Of a stretch of DNA of 17,938 bases, positions 8,220-16,045 are shown piece after piece. Numbering within the stretch: position 1 is the first letter of the stretch; each line of letters begins with the position of its first letter. The stretch is from assembly GCA_026770615.1 (NCBI GenBank), contig MU632050.1, positions 21,960-39,897 on the forward strand, read 5' to 3'. The position numbers were made by a program, and so were the translations under genes. The notes below the pieces were generated by a model. That model was not told the DNA's origin and made no database searches. It saw only the letters and a program-made list of their open reading frames with translations. This DNA comes from Pavlovales sp. CCMP2436 (Eukaryota > Haptophyta > Pavlovophyceae > Pavlovales).

Positions 8220-8912
8220 TGTCTGACTGCGTAAATGAGCTTTGTGTGTCGCGGGTGATGAAGTGGTAGTTTGTGGGCCCGCCGAGGGTTAGTAGTAATT
8301 CCGGGACTAATGTTCGTAGGATTTCGCGCTTCTAAAATGGTGGGACCTTAGTGTTGGTGAGATGCGGAAGGTAAGATTCGGAAAACAGAGTAATTGCTGC
8401 TGCATTGACTGCGTTGATATCGGCATTTTCGGGTAGTGTCTGAAGCATGGTGCGTAGTTGTTGGGAGATATCCTTACCACCGGTAAGGAGGATGTCTTCT
8501 TCTGCTTTTTAGGGTGTGCATAGCTTCGTTTGGATCGACAGTGTTTCCTCGCTGTGCCATGAGGAGGTCGTTTTCTGCGGTCATACATGCTAATTCGGTG
8601 TCTGCTTTTTTAATGGTTCTTTTGCTCTTTGAGTCTTGCTACAACAATCCTGGCGCTATTCTGCCGTATTTGTGTGACATTTTGTGTGTGCCAAACTGAC
8701 TCTAATGTTTGTCCCCAACTTCTTCCATTCTCCTCTCTCCCTACCCGAATGGTTTGAAGTTTTGCATAATTTTCAATTATTGTCCATTTATCTTCTCCGG
8801 GCGGGGCTTCTGCAATCGCTTTGACGGCTTCTCGCGCTGTTGGCATAGTAGATTCCTTGGCCCTTCCCCTGGGGCCATTTTTTGCTACGCTGAATGCGTG
8901 GGCGGCGAGGGC
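8220..8912 (-). pseudogene. Eroded RT-RNase H connector of the LINE
   Basis: Short minus-strand frames (for example 8846-8610, beginning MPTAREAVKAIAEAPPGEDK) continue the polyprotein in shifting frames with stops between. No motif is recognisable. Position between RT thumb and RNase H makes it LINE-derived. I see no separate gene. Confidence 0.5.
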
Positions 8913-10110
8913 CTAACTTGCATTTCCGGGGGCGGAGTTTAGGAGCCGTACCATGGTTGAAACTTTTTCTCCTGCATTCTGTGCTCGTGGGTCGATGATG
9001 CCTGTGCCATCGCGTTGTGGTGGGCCGCAAATACATTCCCTCGCGACGTGATTGCCCAGTAGGCAGCGGTTTCGGGTGGCCTCTGTGATGGCCGTGAGCG
9101 TCTTTTCAAGAAAGGCCTCTGAGATTTCTGACGCACCCATGTAGTAGATGAGGATTGTCGACACATCGTGTTGGGTTAGTTTAGCGGCCCAAAGTGTGTG
9201 GCATGATGTTTTGTTTGTAGCTAGATGTATCTTGCTCATGGCATGTGTGAGCTTGGTGCGAAGCTTTTGTTCGTGCGCTTCCCATGATCCATTTGATGGT
9301 ATGAGGTGACCCAGGTATTCAAAATGTTTTTTCAGGGGTGTTTTGGGCATTTCATTGTGGATATTAGTCCCGTCTCTTGCTGGGAGAGTGATACATGACT
9401 TTAACGAGTGGATGCCTAAAGTATTACAGGTGTGTTTCGGTTGCGGTGTCGGGCCTTTCTCTGTCTTGGTTTTGTACGCTTTTGGTTCTACCGAGGTGTG
9501 GAAACATTTGCTGGCGTTGAAGGACATGCCATAGGCATAAAAGAAATCATCTGCGATTGATAACATATTCTGTATAGCAAGTTCATTTTCCGCAAAAAGG
9601 GCAAGGTCATCCATGTATCCTTGATATTTTAGTGGGGCGCACCCTACTCTGTGGGTGTGACCTGGTGGTGGGGAGGGTTGGTATCCTACCTCTGTCATTG
9701 CGTCGAATTGGCGGTGAAGCATGTTCATGAAAAGGCAGTATGTGATAGGGCTGAGAGGGCACCCTTGCTTGCATCCCATGGTTGTTATTATTGACGTTTC
9801 CAATCGGCCATATTGAGTGCACACCTGTGCTCCCGTGCACGTCTAAAGCATTTTAACGCGTCTTATAGTTTCGGCTGGATACCCATGCAGTTCCATTGCC
9901 TCCCATAGAGCATTTCGGGGTACCTCGTCGTATGCTTTTTAATATCGCATGTTATGATGTGTAATTCACGTCCTGTCGCACTTGACTCAACTAAGACCGC
10001 TGCCATGATCCCCACGTGGTCCGCAGCTCTGCCATATTTTCTGACCGCGAGTTGTTGTCCTGAAAGGAGGTTAAGTTTCCCCGCAGCCCCTAGTATTTGG
10101 CCCGCGGAAA
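8913..10110 (-). pseudogene. LINE reverse transcriptase, truncated and frameshifted
   Basis: From 5' on the minus strand: LSGQQLAVRKYGRAADHVGI (the LINE Q-x-G-R-x-x-D-H region), RELHIITCDIKK (motif A aspartate), GCKQGCPLSP (motif B) and GYMDDLALF (motif C; the YMDD codons are at 9606-9617). Then come a FNASKC segment, a thumb-like region and GTGIIDPRAQNAGEKV ... LLNS. Catalytic aspartates are present. A one-base loss in the short homopolymer at 9934-9940 breaks motif A just after DIKK, and an in-frame TAG lies at 9843-9845. The fingers N-terminus and any endonuclease are missing. The first residues of the open frame (GSKSELVARF) come from the adjoining DNA transposon end (10111-10141), not from the RT. 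Confidence 0.9.
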
Positions 10111-10141
10111 GGAATCGCGCCACTAATTCGGATTTTGACCC
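10111..10141 (+). mobile_element. Detached end of the GGGTC-ended DNA transposon
   Basis: The last 31 bases (GGAATCGCGCCACTAATTCG and on to GACCC) match the terminus of the complete element at 17118-17150 in reverse complement with one difference. It supplies, in the same orientation, the piece missing from 4918-5307. It abuts the truncated 5' end of the LINE, consistent with LINE insertion into the transposon. Confidence 0.8.
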
Positions 10142-10199
10142 CTCGCCTAACCATTCTTGCGCGCCGCAACCGTCTTGGACCATACCCCACATGGGATGG

Positions 10200-10806
10200 C
10201 GCGGCCTGAAGTGCTGCGAGTGGCATGCGCAGGTGGAGCTGGAGCAGGTCGTCGTGCGCGCCCTGAAGTGTGCACGTCTGCTCGGCCTCGAAGCTCGCCT
10301 GGCACTCCGCGTCGTCCACCTCCGGCCACACCACCGACCAGGCGTTCGACTGCGCGGTCGCGAAGTCGGGACTGCTGCCGCGCCGCGGAGGTGGCGGCGT
10401 GAGCCCAGAGCTGCTCAGTCGTGCGTCCCCGGCGTGTCGCACTCGGAACCACGCGCTCGGCCGCGGGCGGCGGCGAGGCGGCGGAGGCGGCGAGCGCCAC
10501 GCCACGGCCTTGCCAAGGGGCGCGGCTGCACCGCCGACGCGCCTTGACGTCGCGCCTTGACGTCGCGCCTTGACGTCCACCAGCGCGAGCAGCTTGGCCT
10601 CCCTCGCGGTGCCCCGTCCATCTGACGACGGAGCAACTCCACGCTCGAGCCGGCGCGTCGTTGCGCGGCCGCTGGGCGGGGGGGCCCACGCCGGGCGAAG
10701 GGGTGTCGCGCCTGGGCATCGCCGAAGTCGGCTCGCGCGTCTGCGCGAGGACAAGCACCGCCGCGCCGAGCACACCGCTCCCGGTGGCGCGCAGCATGCG
10801 GAGCAT
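10200..10806 (-). pseudogene. Inverted second copy of the signal-peptide gene, broken
   Basis: The ATG at 10806 opens MLRMLRATGSGVLGAAVLVL, matching the left copy (Ile replaced by Thr) through TREPTSAMPRRDTPSPGV. The middle differs: a frame reading VELLRRQMDGAPR, a 13-bp triplication and a Pro/Arg-rich stretch. DFATAQSNAWSVVWPEVDDA and FEAEQTCTLQGAHDDLLQLH then match the left copy again, ending at about 10205. The segments sit in different frames, so this copy is also unlikely to make a full protein unless introns intervene. It is cut off at the DNA transposon end at 10141. Confidence 0.6.
10540..10577. repeat. 13-bp unit repeated three times
   Basis: CGCCTTGACGTCG starts at 10540, 10553 and 10566. 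It lies inside the broken gene copy and is absent from the left copy. Confidence 0.9.
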
Positions 10807-10887
10807 GGCGCTCGCGCTCGGCCGCGTGAACCGCGCCCTGGTCTCTGGGATACGATTTTTAGGCGTGGCGTGGGTACGATCCCCGAT

Positions 10888-10921
10888 GCCGCTATATATA
10901 TACATATATATATATAGCGGC
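10888..10921. repeat. AT-rich palindrome
   Basis: GCCGC and GCGGC bound a TA-rich core, giving a 34-nt palindrome able to extrude as a cruciform. GCTGAGCCGCTATATATA next to it (reverse complement) also occurs at 4578-4595, just where the left gene copy loses similarity. Confidence 0.8.
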
Positions 10922-10944
10922 TCAGCATGGTTCAACAGGTGTTG

Positions 10945-11094
10945 TTCACTCACTGACTTGGTCGACGTCAGTCAGACGTTAGTCCTACTAAGTACGTGAG
11001 AGCACCTGTAGGGTACGTTTTCACTCACTACTTGGTCGACGTCAGTCAGACGTTAGTCCTACTAGGTACGTGAGAGCACCTGTGGGGTACGTTA
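10945..11094. repeat. 75-bp tandem duplication in the right arm
   Basis: TTCACTCACT ... TTGGTCGACGTCAGTCAGAC ... GAGAGCACCTGTNGGGTACG occurs twice with a 75-bp period (from 10945 and 11020). The left arm has only the single GGTGCTCTCACGTACCC part, so this copy arose after the arms separated. Confidence 0.85.
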
Positions 11095-11393
11095 TATCGC
11101 TAGATACGTTTGTCCGAGTTTGCGGATACGATTTTCCGAGCTGCGCGTGTGGGTACGATTTTCGGTTGAGATACGGATTTGTAGCCTTTTTGGATACGTT
11201 ATTCCGAACGGCGCGTGTGGATACGATTTTCGGTTGGGATACGATTTTGAAGCCTGTTTGAATACAAACTGACTTAGATCGGATGGGATACGTCAGCGCA
11301 CCCACAGGATACGTCAGAGCATTTCTTCTGCCTAGCGCACCTATTTCTGTGCCTCATGGACAGGGAACAGACGTATTTATTTACATATTTTTG

Positions 11394-11451
11394 ATAGGGA
11401 TTCAAGCTGGCGTCTGACTGTTCTGAATGATGTGCTGGTCTGAGCGCTGCG
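11394..11451 (-). repeat. Dispersed repeat ending in CTTGAATCCCTATC (copy 4)
   Basis: GATAGGGATTCAAGCTGGCG and the following bases to TCTGAGCGCTGCG match the reverse complement of 4676-4735 almost exactly. The high identity of copies 3 and 4 contrasts with the diverged copies in intron 3. Confidence 0.8.
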
Positions 11452-12190
11452 CCGCCTAGTGCCTGCTGCGTTATATATGTACACTGAAGGTAATGCCTGT
11501 GAATTGCGCTTGGCGAAGGGGCGGGGGGGTCCCAACCTCTGTGCGGTGGCCAAAGTTCGATGAAGCGGTATGGTGACTCAAACTGAAATCCAGAATTACC
11601 GTACGAACTAACTAGGGGGGGGGCTTTCAAAATGACGCACGTATAAGATTATTTTGATCTCAGCGAAAGTAGTATAAACTAGTTAAACATTTAGTCCAAT
11701 TGTAACATTGAAAAATAACTTCTTTAGCTTTGGCTCATACCCCCCTCCCCCCCACCCTAATAACCCCCCCCGGCCCCTCCTCCCTCGCTGCCACCGTTCT
11801 CCGCAGCATATGCCGCCTAGCCTGATATGCAGCACGGCGCACCACGCGCTTACTACGCTTTTCTGAAACAATTCATAACGTGGGTTGCAGCCGGGCGAAT
11901 CAGAGGGCAGCGCGCGTGAACGCCCAGGCATCGCTGCCTTGCGCTCTCTGGGGGTCATTTGGACAAGGTAATTTTGCCGAGGCCCAACCATAAGTGTTAT
12001 ATTACTTCCAAACGGGTCTGGGTCGTACAGGGGCTTGGAAACCTTACGGGGCTTTTGGGTTATTGATAGGTCGGTAGTCAAATGACCAGACGGCCGTTCT
12101 ATCCATCGCACGGGTTAAGGGGCTGCACGATGAGAAGAATGAGGGGCTGCACCCGCCTGTGAACGCGGAAAAGGATTCCAAAATCGGCGC
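11452..12190. other. Non-coding region with an isolated splice-acceptor-like tract
   Basis: I see no gene. A long C/T-rich tract (about 11741-11806) ends CTCCGCAG and looks like the acceptors of the four-exon gene. Only a short frame (HMPPSLICSTAHHALTTLF, stop) follows, so any exon here is vestigial. Confidence 0.4.
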
Positions 12191-12198
12191 CGATGATA

Positions 12199-12588
12199 TC
12201 TCACTTTTCCACAACATTGGTACGGGAGCAGGGATGGGGGCTGAGAGGTGGGAGCTCGGATGGCGGTTGGCTGCGACTTGCGGGTCAAGGGGAGGATGTG
12301 CATGCACCCCGTCTGCCCTCCGTGGGTGTGCGCCCCCGCGTTCCGTGAGGTCGGTGTGAGCGAGGGTCTTGATGCTGACGGGAGGCTCGATCTCACTTTT
12401 CCCCAATATTGGTATCGGAGCAGGGATGAAGGCCGAAGGAGAGGTGGGGGGTCGGTTGGCGGTTGGCTGCGACCTGCGGGTCAAGGGGAGGATGTGCATG
12501 CACCCCGTCTGCCCTCCGTGAGTGTGCGCCCCCGCGTCCCACGAGGTCGGTGTGAGAGAGGGTCTTGATGCTGACGGGAGGCTCTCGC
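12199..12588. repeat. Tandem duplication, unit 192-196 bp
   Basis: ATCTCACTTTTCC ... GGAGCAGGGATG ... GGTCAAGGGGAGGATGTGCA ... GTCTTGATGCTGACGGGAGG occurs twice, the units starting at 12198 and 12390 with small indels. All frames on both strands are open in places only because of GC-rich repeated sequence. Its origin is unknown. Confidence 0.85.
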
Positions 12589-12870
12589 ACGGTCGGGGGC
12601 CATGGGCGAGACGGCCGGCATCGGCGGGTTGCGGGTTGACTTGCGCAAATGGCATTCGACACCGCACGTGCTCGCACGACAGCCACGCGCTCGATGCGGG
12701 TAGACATCTGCAGGCGCGTGGACGACGGGAAGGCGAGCACAAGCTGAAGCAGCATGCGACGTGTCAGACAAGCTTGAGCCGCTTGAAATGAGCCGCTTGA
12801 GGACGAGCCACACGTGAACGAGCCACGCGTGAAGATAGGCGAGGTGAGCTTGAGCACCCACGGGCGAGCT
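12589..12870. other. GC-rich non-coding stretch with short repeated words
   Basis: GAGCCGCTTGA and GAGCCACACGTGAACGAGCC-type words recur at about 12776-12835. No credible protein is seen. Confidence 0.45.
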
Positions 12871-12978
12871 CGACGAAGGACAAGCTTGAGCCGAGTGCCA
12901 GACGATGTTGAAGGGCGGCGAGCACGACGAAGGACAAGCTCGAGCCGAGTGCCGGACGAAGATGAAGGGCGGCGGGTT
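12871..12978. repeat. 54-bp tandem duplication
   Basis: CGACGAAGGACAAGCT ... GAGCCGAGTGCC ... GAAGGGCGGCG occurs at 12871 and 12925 with a few substitutions. As 54 is divisible by three, an open frame results (RVPDDVEGR/RVPDEDEGR), but no start context or neighbour supports a gene. Confidence 0.85.
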
Positions 12979-13062
12979 TCAGCACGTCGGCAAGAAAGGC
13001 GAGCACGACAGCGCTTGAGCGAGCGCGATGACGGGGCGACGATGAAGATGAAGAAGAGATGA

Positions 13063-13300
13063 AAAAGGCGGGTGAGAGGCGGCGAGAGTGAGGCGGATTA
13101 GCGGATTTTCCTTAGGCGATTTTTTTTTGAAACGTGATTAAGCCTTTAAACGTGATTAAGCCAATAGGTTGTTGTAACTATTGTTTTAACTATTGTTTGT
13201 ACTGGGTGTCAGTTGTGGGTGGGTGTCAGTTGATTCTTTTTAAAATATTTTTTGGGATATTTTTTGTGATACAATTATTGGTATACAATTAAAATGATGT
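13063..13300. other. AT-rich non-coding spacer
   Basis: Only small direct repeats are seen: AAACGTGATTAAGCC at about 13131 and 13149, and GGGTGTCAGTTG twice near 13206-13231. No gene. Confidence 0.5.
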
Positions 13301-13367
13301 GCGCTAATGCGCAGCTCGCCTAACCGCCGGGAGCGGTAATCTCCAACCCCTGGTCTAATCCCAGGCG
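13301..13367 (-). repeat. Pair of hairpins at the 3' end of the second LINE
   Basis: TGCGC-TAAT-GCGCA (about 13303-13316) and CCTGG-TCTAATC-CCAGG (about 13348-13364) form short perfect stems. Some LINE reverse transcriptases recognise a 3' stem-loop of their RNA; a role here is inference. No similar pair was seen at the first LINE's 3' end. Confidence 0.5.
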
Positions 13368-13458
13368 GCGGGGTGACTCAATAATCCTCCACTTATCTTA
13401 AAAAACTCTCTCCTCATCAGGTGGTTGCGGTTGTTGGCCTGGGATAAGTGGTTTGGTT

Positions 13459-14100
13459 CTAGTGTGAGCCGATGTTGCTGTGTATCACGCGAAAGGGCGT
13501 GGGTCCGAGGTCTGTTTGTCTGGGTGTATTTATCAGTGTGACTAGTGAATGTTGTCGGAGCCTGCGTGCCCCTGGTCTTGGTGCTGCTGGTGGCGCCCAT
13601 TGGACGCTTAAAAGTTGATTTGGTAGTAGATGGGCTGGGTAGGGTAGGTTGGGGTCTAGGCCTGCCATATGAATAAATAAGGTTGAGGTCACGTCTATTC
13701 CCACTTGCTTGTGAATGGCTATTGCTATGTCGATCCGTAGGATGGTTGCTATGCTGTAGAACATGTTGTTGTTGTGTATCCAACCGCCTTCCTTTGCCTG
13801 GTATGCCATCGACCACATGGGAGCGGTGCTGTTGCCACAGGGATCTGTTGGGTCTTCGTCGGGCCGTCTGAGGTCAAAGTGGTTCTGGACGTTTTCGGGA
13901 GCGCCCGGGCGTGGGCTTTGGCTCGTTCGCGGAGGTTCACTGCTGCTTGTTTGTGACTTGCACCGTTGCCGTCGATTCCCATGGCTGCGTAGAGGAAACA
14001 GTTCCCGTCGCCCACAACGTCCATGTCCATGAGGTTTACGGTAGCATAGAGTTTTTCGAGTTCCCAGGCTCTCGCTGGTGTCCATTGGCGGTCCCACCCC
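13459..14100 (-). pseudogene. OTU-like protease domain of the second LINE, frameshifted
   Basis: WELEKLYATVNLMDMDVVGDGNC is split here as a leader and then VVGDGNCFLYAAMGI; the GDGNC block (13998-14015) holds the OTU catalytic cysteine. After about 13920 the frame shifts and the conserved core continues as FDLRRPDEDPTDPCGNS and NNNMFYSIATILRIDIAIAI, matching RLYRPDIDSDDPMGND and SDNMLHSIATVMGTDITVL of the first element. A basic, Pro/Thr-rich tail follows to a stop near 13459 (another frame continues to 13355). The catalytic His is not identifiable with confidence. Confidence 0.75.
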
Positions 14101-14139
14101 TGCGCCTATTAAATAGGATAATTCTCCTAGTGAGTAGGA

Positions 14140-14838
14140 TGTTTTCGGCACTCTGTAGCCGACGAACCGCGCGGCGGGGACCTAGGGTCGCCGCACATTG
14201 CCGTGGACGCCACATCCTGGGGATAGCCAGGATTCAATCAGATTGACGATGCGGCCTCCGTCCATCCCAGATTTACCAAAATGAAATTTGACCGTTGGTC
14301 CGTTGTGATCTCTTGAAATCACTAAAAAATAAGCCAGAAATTTCAGCATGGGGGCCGATTTTCGGGCATGTGGGCGCACGTGCCAGCAGCTTGCCAGCGC
14401 GTCGACGTGGGCGCCTGCTCTAAGCGGAGAGGGGGCTCGGCGTGATGTGTGGAGTAGCCTAGACAACTCCATATGTGTTTGGCTCACCCCTGGTGCAGCC
14501 CCGTGCCTACTTAGTTACCATCCTATGGGCCATTCCTGGCCAATATCTTTATGAATAGGATATGTTAAATTAATTAATCTCGGCATTTCATTAATTATAT
14601 TAAATTAGTTATTGAGGAATTTCTGGAGGACCGAGGCTTTTTATTGGCGTCTTGAGACCCTACGTTCCAAGGCTCAGCTCAGTAGAACGAAATGGAGAGA
14701 CACAGCGACCGTGCGGCCCCATCCCACTCAATAGGATCGAATAGGATCTCTCTCAGGAGTGGGACCGTTGGATGATTATCTTGGGTTTCCCATGGCGGCC
14801 CTTTTGAGCGCGTGGGCGTTTCGAGGGGTTGTTAATGC
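14140..14838. other. Unexplained insertion-like stretch within the second LINE
   Basis: Between linker and OTU the sequence changes to mixed or AT-rich DNA without LINE-like frames. It contains AATAGGAT words at about 14113, 14553, 14731 and 14740 and an inverted TCCCACTC/GAGTGGGA pair (about 14723-14765). A nested insertion is plausible, but I could not find its ends or a target duplication. Confidence 0.4.
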
Positions 14839-15681
14839 TTAGTGTGCTGCTTTCGTCTCTATCTTCTGGTAGTGTTGTTGGCGGTTAATGTGCTGCTTCC
14901 GACTCCATTTCCTGTTGGAAAGTTGGGTATGCCTGTACCCTTTTTCGTGCGAGGTCGTTGGGGGGGGGTTTGGGGGGTTGGAGATCCGCTCCTGGGCAGC
15001 CCGTCTGGCTTCCTTTTGTTTTTGTTGGGTGTCCGTGTATTGTTGTTGGCGGCGGTTGAGGACGGCTGCGAACGCGTCGACATTGTGGGTGCTTGCCAAC
15101 TCGTTACTCTGCGGTGGCTGGGTTGGTGGTGTGAAATGGTCGATTTCCGTGTCCCCTGGGTCATCAGGGTCGTTTGTGGGCTCATCGCCCTTAATGAGCT
15201 TGGTTCTTTCGGTGTTTAAAGCCTCAGTGGCTGCTAGGAGGACCCCTTGTATGGTGCCTGTCTTGTACTCCCAGGTTGGATTCAGTTTGAGGCATTCCTC
15301 GACTAGCTCCTGGGTCTGTATCGAGACGCTCCCGGCGTGCGCGTCCGGGTGGCTGAGTGCAGAGTCGGCGATGGCGCGTAATTCCGAGATGGTGCCGAGT
15401 CCTCCGAGTTTTTTCATGATTACGGTTCGTCGAAGGTCACGTTGGTCGGCGGTTGCTGGGCAATGCTTCATGATATGTTTGACTGAGTCCGTATCGTCCG
15501 CTGGGTGTAGGCTTTTCATGATGCAGAAGGGGCATTTGGTGCTGAGTTTAGGGCCACCTTCGTAGAGGGTAACGTCGAGGAGCTTAGGTTCGTCTCTTGC
15601 CCGTTCTGTATTGTAATTCGTGGTGGGGTAGCGGCTGGACCCTTCAGAGTCGGGTTTCCAGGAGAAAGTTAGTAACGGCAA
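14839..15681 (-). pseudogene. LINE zinc finger and disordered linker (second element)
   Basis: This open frame of 280 residues begins in the middle of the polyprotein; its apparent start is not real, because the frame extends a little upstream without a good ATG. KCPFC ... H-x4-C forms a C-x2-C-x15-H-x4-C zinc finger. It is followed by helices, an acidic DDPGDTEIDHF segment and a Gln/Arg/Pro-rich tail. Alignment with 7250-7035 (YN-x-E, DT...H, H/K-C, a downstream R..L...KL) shows common ancestry. The long intact frame suggests this copy is younger than the first. Confidence 0.75.
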
Positions 15682-15852
15682 TGAGCAGTTACTTCCATAA
15701 TGAATTAACTAATTAAGGCTTAAGCACGAAAAATAATAAAAAAAGGTTCTAGAAGATACCGGCAGTGTAACTGCGTGGCGGGGCATTGCCGTCGCGCTGG
15801 CTCGTATCAGCAAATAAAAATCACAAATATATACAAAACATTAGTTTTTATT

Positions 15853-15873
15853 TATATATATATATATATATAT
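15853..15873. repeat. TA microsatellite upstream of the D27-like gene
   Basis: The run lies about 170 nt before the ATG at 16046 within AT-rich DNA (about 15690-15975). This stretch is the likely promoter region of the gene; no precise core element can be assigned. Confidence 0.8.
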
Positions 15874-16045
15874 TAGTTGGAATTGTTCATTCACCATCCC
15901 CATCAAATAAAATATGTGGGCCTCGTATATTTTAAATTTTATGTCGTTATCAAAGTAATAAATTCATGTCGTTTCTTTGTCGTTTCTTTCTTTACAACAA
16001 TCTTCGAGCCGATTCCACCGCTCGCTTGCGGCGGACGAACTCAAG

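Larger units (their letters stand above)
5308..10110 (-). mobile_element. Degenerate LINE-type (non-LTR) retrotransposon with a C-terminal OTU protease
   Basis: Read on the minus strand the element runs RT (10110-8913), an eroded connector, RNase H (8219-7685), CCHC zinc finger (7667-7035), acidic/Pro-rich linker (6953-6248) and OTU protease (6247-about 5730). RT-RNase H-zinc finger order is normal for LINEs. OTU proteases have been reported in a few non-LTR lineages; from memory this includes the algal Dualen/RandI group, unverified here. The 5' end is truncated, because the RT starts within its N-terminal part and no endonuclease or ORF1 is seen. No poly-A tail is evident at the 3' end. Frameshifts and stops make this copy dead. 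Its limits are taken from the break in the surrounding DNA transposon, so 5308-5600 may be 3' UTR or other sequence. Confidence 0.75.
10205..11340 (-). repeat. Right arm of the large inverted duplication
   Basis: This is the reverse complement of 3371-4262 with insertions. The CGTAYC array (about 10850-11330) and the signal-peptide start are nearly identical to the left arm. Additional sequence here includes a palindrome at 10888-10921 and a 75-bp tandem duplication from 10945. There is no MITE at the outer end of this arm. Confidence 0.8.
13300..15700 (-). mobile_element. Second OTU-bearing LINE relative, 5'-truncated and decayed
   Basis: On the minus strand it carries the zinc-finger segment (15681 onward), a Pro/Gln-rich linker (to 14839), an unexplained gap, then the OTU domain (about 14090-13660) and a basic Pro/Thr-rich tail. 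RT and RNase H are absent, as expected for 5' truncation during reverse transcription. Protein similarity to the first element is clear but distant, so the two are different families or old copies, not recent duplicates. The 3' boundary is approximate. Confidence 0.7.

Noticed and set aside
10071..10953. Long minus-strand open frames of 268-285 codons
   Set aside because: They join array DNA, shifted parts of the duplicated gene and the transposon end. Only parts match the left copy, in different frames.
12044..12861. Several minus-strand open frames with repeated HTHGGQTGCMH-type segments
   Set aside because: They are produced by the 192-196-bp tandem duplication. Frames shift between units and there is no start or splice context.
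12764..13062. Overlapping frames on both strands with 18-residue repeats
   Set aside because: A 54-bp repeat keeps any frame open. Both strands are open and neither resembles a known protein.
13301..13380. tRNA-like fold (GCTC...GAGC arm, then CCTGG/CCAGG arm)
   Set aside because: The space between the two arms is too short for an anticodon arm, and the loop lacks the TTC of a T arm.
14182..14487. Minus-strand frame of 101 codons
   Set aside because: No motif, no context, and it lies in the unexplained stretch inside the second LINE.
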